From: Acidobacteriota bacterium
GTDB taxonomy: Bacteria; Acidobacteriota; Vicinamibacteria; Vicinamibacterales; UBA8438
Assembly: GCA_012963185.1 (NCBI GenBank)
Contig: DTWD01000219.1
Coordinates: forward strand, 1 to 8,932
Length of the DNA: 8,932 bases
Reading direction: 5' to 3'
In this document: piece by piece, positions 6,523-8,932 of the stretch
How positions within the stretch are numbered: the first letter of the stretch is position 1
Layout: every line of letters begins with the position of its first letter
Made by a program: the position numbers and the translations under genes
The notes under the pieces: model-generated
Told to the model about the DNA's origin: nothing
The model's database searches: none
Seen by the model: only the letters and a program-made list of their open reading frames with translations

Positions 6523-7644
6523 ATGACGGCCTGGAAACTTCTCTTTGGTCTGACGCTAGCCGCACTTTTGACAGGCTGCTCAGCTGGTCAGACGGCATTA
6601 AGCGAGGCGGTCAACCTGCTTCGATTGCCTGACGGTGGACGCCTCCCACACGCTGTTATTGATGGTGCAGGCACGGTACATGTAATTTATTTTGAAGGCG
6701 AACCGCGTTCGGGAGACCTACGTTACGTCACACGACCAGTGGGCGCGACTGCGTGGTCTGAACCTATTTATGTCAACAGTCAACCCGGCACGGTCGTTGG
6801 CATCGGCCCGATTGATGGTGGCCACCTCGCACTCGGCAAAAATAATCGTGTTCATGTTGTCTGGTTCAAACTCAATCGAACAGAATTTCTGTACACACGG
6901 ACCACCGATGACGGCACAGCCTTCGAGCCACAATTCAGTCTTGCCGCTGGAGAAGGCGTCGAGGCCGGTCCTTCAGTAGCCGCTGACGACGTTGGTAACG
7001 TGTATGTGTTCTGGCATACCGGCGAACCACCGGAATCTGAACGTTCGGTCTTCATGACCATGTCCAATGACGACGGAGAACGGTTTACACCAGCCCTCCC
7101 AATTAATCGCGCAAGCGAGGGCGCTTGTGACTGCTGCGCCCTGCACGCTCGCACGGACGATGCGGGAGCGGTCTATGTTTCATACCGAGGAGCGGGAAAC
7201 AACATCCGTCGAGGCCAACGCCTGCTAGCCTCCCACGATCGAGGGGCGTCGTTTTCTGACGACTTAATCGATCTCTGGGAAATCAATGCCTGCCCGATCT
7301 CAACAACAGGGCTCACGAATAGTCCAACGGGAATGACCGTGGCTTGGGAAACAGAAGGACAGGTTTATTTCACAACGACGGACTCCCTTGACCAATCCGT
7401 GTCCCCAAGTGGGACAGCCGAAGCCCGACGACGTAACCCACGCATCGCCGTCAATCACCTCGGAGAATCTCTTCTCGTCTGGGGTGATGCAATTAGCTGG
7501 CAAGCCGGCGGGTTATTTCATTGGCAACAATTCGACAGGTCAGGCCAGCCGACTGGCGGCACCGGCACCGGCTCGGAGATCCCTGACGGGAGCCTGCCGG
7601 CCGTCGTCGCCGAACCAGACGGAACGTTTCTCGTCATCTACTAA
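6523..7644 (+). CDS. Lipoprotein with sialidase-like (BNR/Asp-box) beta-propeller and CDCC motif
   Basis: A 373-aa secreted lipoprotein. The N-terminus has a type II signal peptide with lipobox LTGC, giving lipidated C19. The body looks like a six- or seven-bladed propeller with Asp-box-like repeats: TTDDGTAF (127-134), SNDDGERF (181-188) and SHDRGASF (237-244). Blade strands of the form GTVHVIYF, NRVHVVWF, GNVYVFWH and GAVYVSYR recur. C202, C204 and C205 form a CDCC motif, and C257 (NACPIS) is a fourth Cys after the lipobox; they could form disulfides or a metal site. Real sialidases also need an arginine triad, which I cannot establish, so enzymatic activity is not claimed. I chose the ATG at 6523 because it directly opens the signal peptide; the longer in-frame extension to 6280 runs antisense into the transglycosylase gene. 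It might be a binding or structural protein rather than a hydrolase. Confidence 0.85.
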   Translation: MTAWKLLFGLTLAALLTGCSAGQTALSEAVNLLRLPDGGRLPHAVIDGAGTVHVIYFEGEPRSGDLRYVTRPVGATAWSEPIYVNSQPGTVVGIGPIDGGHLALGKNNRVHVVWFKLNRTEFLYTRTTDDGTAFEPQFSLAAGEGVEAGPSVAADDVGNVYVFWHTGEPPESERSVFMTMSNDDGERFTPALPINRASEGACDCCALHARTDDAGAVYVSYRGAGNNIRRGQRLLASHDRGASFSDDLIDLWEINACPISTTGLTNSPTGMTVAWETEGQVYFTTTDSLDQSVSPSGTAEARRRNPRIAVNHLGESLLVWGDAISWQAGGLFHWQQFDRSGQPTGGTGTGSEIPDGSLPAVVAEPDGTFLVIY

Positions 7645-7689
7645 CCCCCCGCTCAAACCTTGGTTAGTCGCAGGAAGTAACGAAAAAGA

Positions 7690-7724
7690 AAGGGCTCGTG
7701 GAACTTGATGTCCCACGAGCCCTT
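7690..7724 (-). terminator. Intrinsic terminator of the NHL/amidating-lyase-like lipoprotein gene
   Basis: A perfect 12-bp inverted repeat (AAGGGCTCGTGG at 7690-7701 and CCACGAGCCCTT at 7713-7724) has an 11-base loop. Read on the minus strand it is followed by TTTCTTTTTCG, a good T tract, so the polarity fits the leftward gene ending at 7752. Read rightwards it lacks a T run and would stop the convergent lipoprotein gene less well. The remainder of the 107-bp convergent gap shows nothing else. Confidence 0.85.
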
Positions 7725-7751
7725 CCAGAGTTCACTGCCAAGCCGTTAGTG

Positions 7752-8897
7752 TTAGTTCGCCGCAACGTACTTCGTCACTCCGCCGCCGGCAAATGGGCGT
7801 GAGGCCGGGCCTTCAGCTACAAACACATTGCCGTCTGCATCCACCGCAATACCTTCACCGGCAAGACCTTGTAAAACACGTCCTTCAGCAGGAATGTGTG
7901 GAGGAATAAATCCAGTCACCAGGTCTTCACCTGCTGGACCTATCCGAACACCATCCATCCAGCCGTAGTGATTGCCTTCCGACGATTCTGAATCAATTGC
8001 GTAGAGCATGTCGTCTGCCGTAATGAATAAACCACTGACACGACTGAACTGCTGGTAGATCTCCAACAATTCACCTTCCTGGTCAAACACTTGGATGCGG
8101 TGATTCCCTCGGTCAGCCACATACAAACGACCCTGCGAATCAAACTCCATGGCGTGAGGTGTCCGGAACTGACCAGGTCGGAACCCAATCTCACCCCATT
8201 CCTTGATGAAATTACCCTCGCTGTCGAACTTCAAGATTCGTCCGGTCCTCCCCTCTGGGGGATCCGGGCTCTGCCCACTGTGACCATCCGACACGAAAAT
8301 ATCCCCGTTGGGCGCCGTGATGACGTCACACGGTTCGTTGAGTTGACCAGGACCACTACCGGGGTTCCCGGCCTCACCCAATGTCAGCAGCACTTCGCCT
8401 TCCGGGCTGAACTTAATCACCTGGTGTCCTTTGGTTCCCGCTTCATTGCCCTGAGAGTCAGTGACCCACACATTGCCATCATCATCAACGTGCAAACCAT
8501 GCGGCAACACGAAGAGTCCTGCACCAAAGTTAGCCAGCATCTCGCCCGTGTTACGGTCGTACTTCAAAATCGGGTCGACATCGGAATTGGCCTCACACCC
8601 ACCATCAAGCCCATTAGCACCGCAGCGGTCATAAACCCAGACGTGTCCATCGGGGCCAATATCGATCCCAGCTGTCGAACCCCATGTGCGACCATCGGGA
8701 AGTTCTGCCCACTGTGTCATAACCTCTGACGTCGGATTCGGCAATTGCCGATCGATAAATCCTGTGTTGGTGGCAGCGTCCTCTTCTACTGCCATTGCTT
8801 CTTCAGCCGGCGCCGGCGCTGCACCGCCGCATGCGACCACTGCCGCCAACAACAACGACAGAAACGCCATGCCAATACCCTTTAGATAATTACTCAT
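7752..8897 (-). CDS. Lipoprotein with NHL propeller resembling peptidyl-alpha-hydroxyglycine alpha-amidating lyase (PAL)
   Basis: A 381-aa secreted lipoprotein: type II signal peptide (AFLSLLLAAVVAC, lipidated C23), an Ala/Glu-rich linker to about residue 45, then a six-bladed NHL propeller. The core matches from memory the eukaryotic PAL domain segment by segment: VWVYDR (catalytic-type R91), LPHGLHVDDDGNVWVTD (zinc-type H133), the GHQVIKF blade, DIFVSDGH, FRTPHAMEFD (zinc-type H248) and VADRGNHRIQVF (R263). The third zinc histidine of PAL is replaced by E348 (LAGEGIAV), and the catalytic tyrosine position reads H206. Amidating-lyase activity is therefore doubtful; the PAL name reflects family resemblance only. 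Ligand binding or another lyase or hydrolase role is possible. C92 and C101 may form a disulfide. Translation is supported by GAGGAG eight bases upstream. The promoter lies outside or at the very edge of the window. Confidence 0.88.
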   Translation of the reverse strand: MSNYLKGIGMAFLSLLLAAVVACGGAAPAPAEEAMAVEEDAATNTGFIDRQLPNPTSEVMTQWAELPDGRTWGSTAGIDIGPDGHVWVYDRCGANGLDGGCEANSDVDPILKYDRNTGEMLANFGAGLFVLPHGLHVDDDGNVWVTDSQGNEAGTKGHQVIKFSPEGEVLLTLGEAGNPGSGPGQLNEPCDVITAPNGDIFVSDGHSGQSPDPPEGRTGRILKFDSEGNFIKEWGEIGFRPGQFRTPHAMEFDSQGRLYVADRGNHRIQVFDQEGELLEIYQQFSRVSGLFITADDMLYAIDSESSEGNHYGWMDGVRIGPAGEDLVTGFIPPHIPAEGRVLQGLAGEGIAVDADGNVFVAEGPASRPFAGGGVTKYVAAN

Positions 8898-8905
8898 TCT
8901 GCCCT

Positions 8906-8911
8906 CTCCTC
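8906..8911 (-). promoter_or_regulatory. Shine-Dalgarno sequence of the PAL-like lipoprotein gene
   Basis: GAGGAG on the minus strand ends eight bases before the ATG at 8897. It supports this start codon and contrasts with the three neighbouring genes that lack a clear ribosome binding site. Confidence 0.75.
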
Positions 8912-8932
8912 AGTAGACGATCTGGGCAATCC

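Noticed and set aside
7126..7146. Possible heme c site around CDCCALH in the Asp-box lipoprotein
   Set aside because: The spacing is not CxxCH: the His is three residues after the last Cys.
8091..8729. Long open frame (212 codons) on the plus strand
   Set aside because: It is fully antisense to the PAL-like gene, which has domain motifs, a lipobox and a ribosome binding site; the antisense product has no recognisable pattern.
1..8932. Search for CRISPR repeats, tRNA genes, transposon ends and toxin-antitoxin or defence genes
   Set aside because: No regularly spaced repeats, cloverleaf, terminal inverted repeats with a transposase, or defence-type motifs were seen.

Overview
The window is a compact stretch of bacterial chromosome of moderate GC content, with short intergenic gaps and genes alternating between strands. 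I see six confident protein-coding genes, one small uncertain gene, and the tail of a gene entering from the left edge. No tRNA, rRNA, CRISPR array, insertion sequence or phage gene was recognised. A signal-peptide lytic transglycosylase and two lipobox proteins point to a Gram-negative-type envelope. The PQQ-dehydrogenase subfamily, the CPG2-like peptidase and the propeller lipoproteins resemble genes I associate with uncultivated Acidobacteriota (Vicinamibacteria-like) and similar marine or soil lineages. That placement is inference from gene style, not a demonstrated assignment.

Layout, left to right: (1) the C-terminal end of a probable membrane protein (+, ends 151). (2) A five-helix b-type cytochrome of the formate dehydrogenase gamma/cytochrome b561 type (-, 186-1016), preceded 18 bp upstream on the same strand by a 100-codon ORF of unknown function (-, 1035-1337). 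(3) Divergent from these, an exported PQQ-dependent dehydrogenase (+, 1424-3502) with a strong ribosome binding site, followed by two successive hairpins; the second is a textbook terminator. (4) An exported M20 metallopeptidase resembling glutamate carboxypeptidase (-, 3609-4886). (5) An exported MltD-like lytic transglycosylase with a LysM-like segment (-, 5017-6474). (6) Only 48 bp away and divergent, a lipoprotein with Asp-box repeats and a CDCC motif (+, 6523-7644). (7) Convergent with it, a lipoprotein with an NHL/peptidyl-hydroxyglycine amidating lyase-like propeller (-, 7752-8897), with a hairpin terminator between the two.

How they may work together: nearly every product is predicted to act outside the cytoplasm, in the membrane, periplasm or outer envelope. 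The cytochrome b and the divergent quinoprotein dehydrogenase could be parts of one periplasmic oxidation chain, but nothing in the sequence proves that. The peptidase and transglycosylase suggest peptide or wall turnover. The two lipoprotein propellers have no assigned substrate. I found no clear previously undescribed multi-gene system. The best leads are an amidating-lyase-like lipoprotein with a substituted active site, a CDCC propeller lipoprotein, a quinoprotein with altered active-site acids, and a very short divergent promoter that looks leaderless in both directions.
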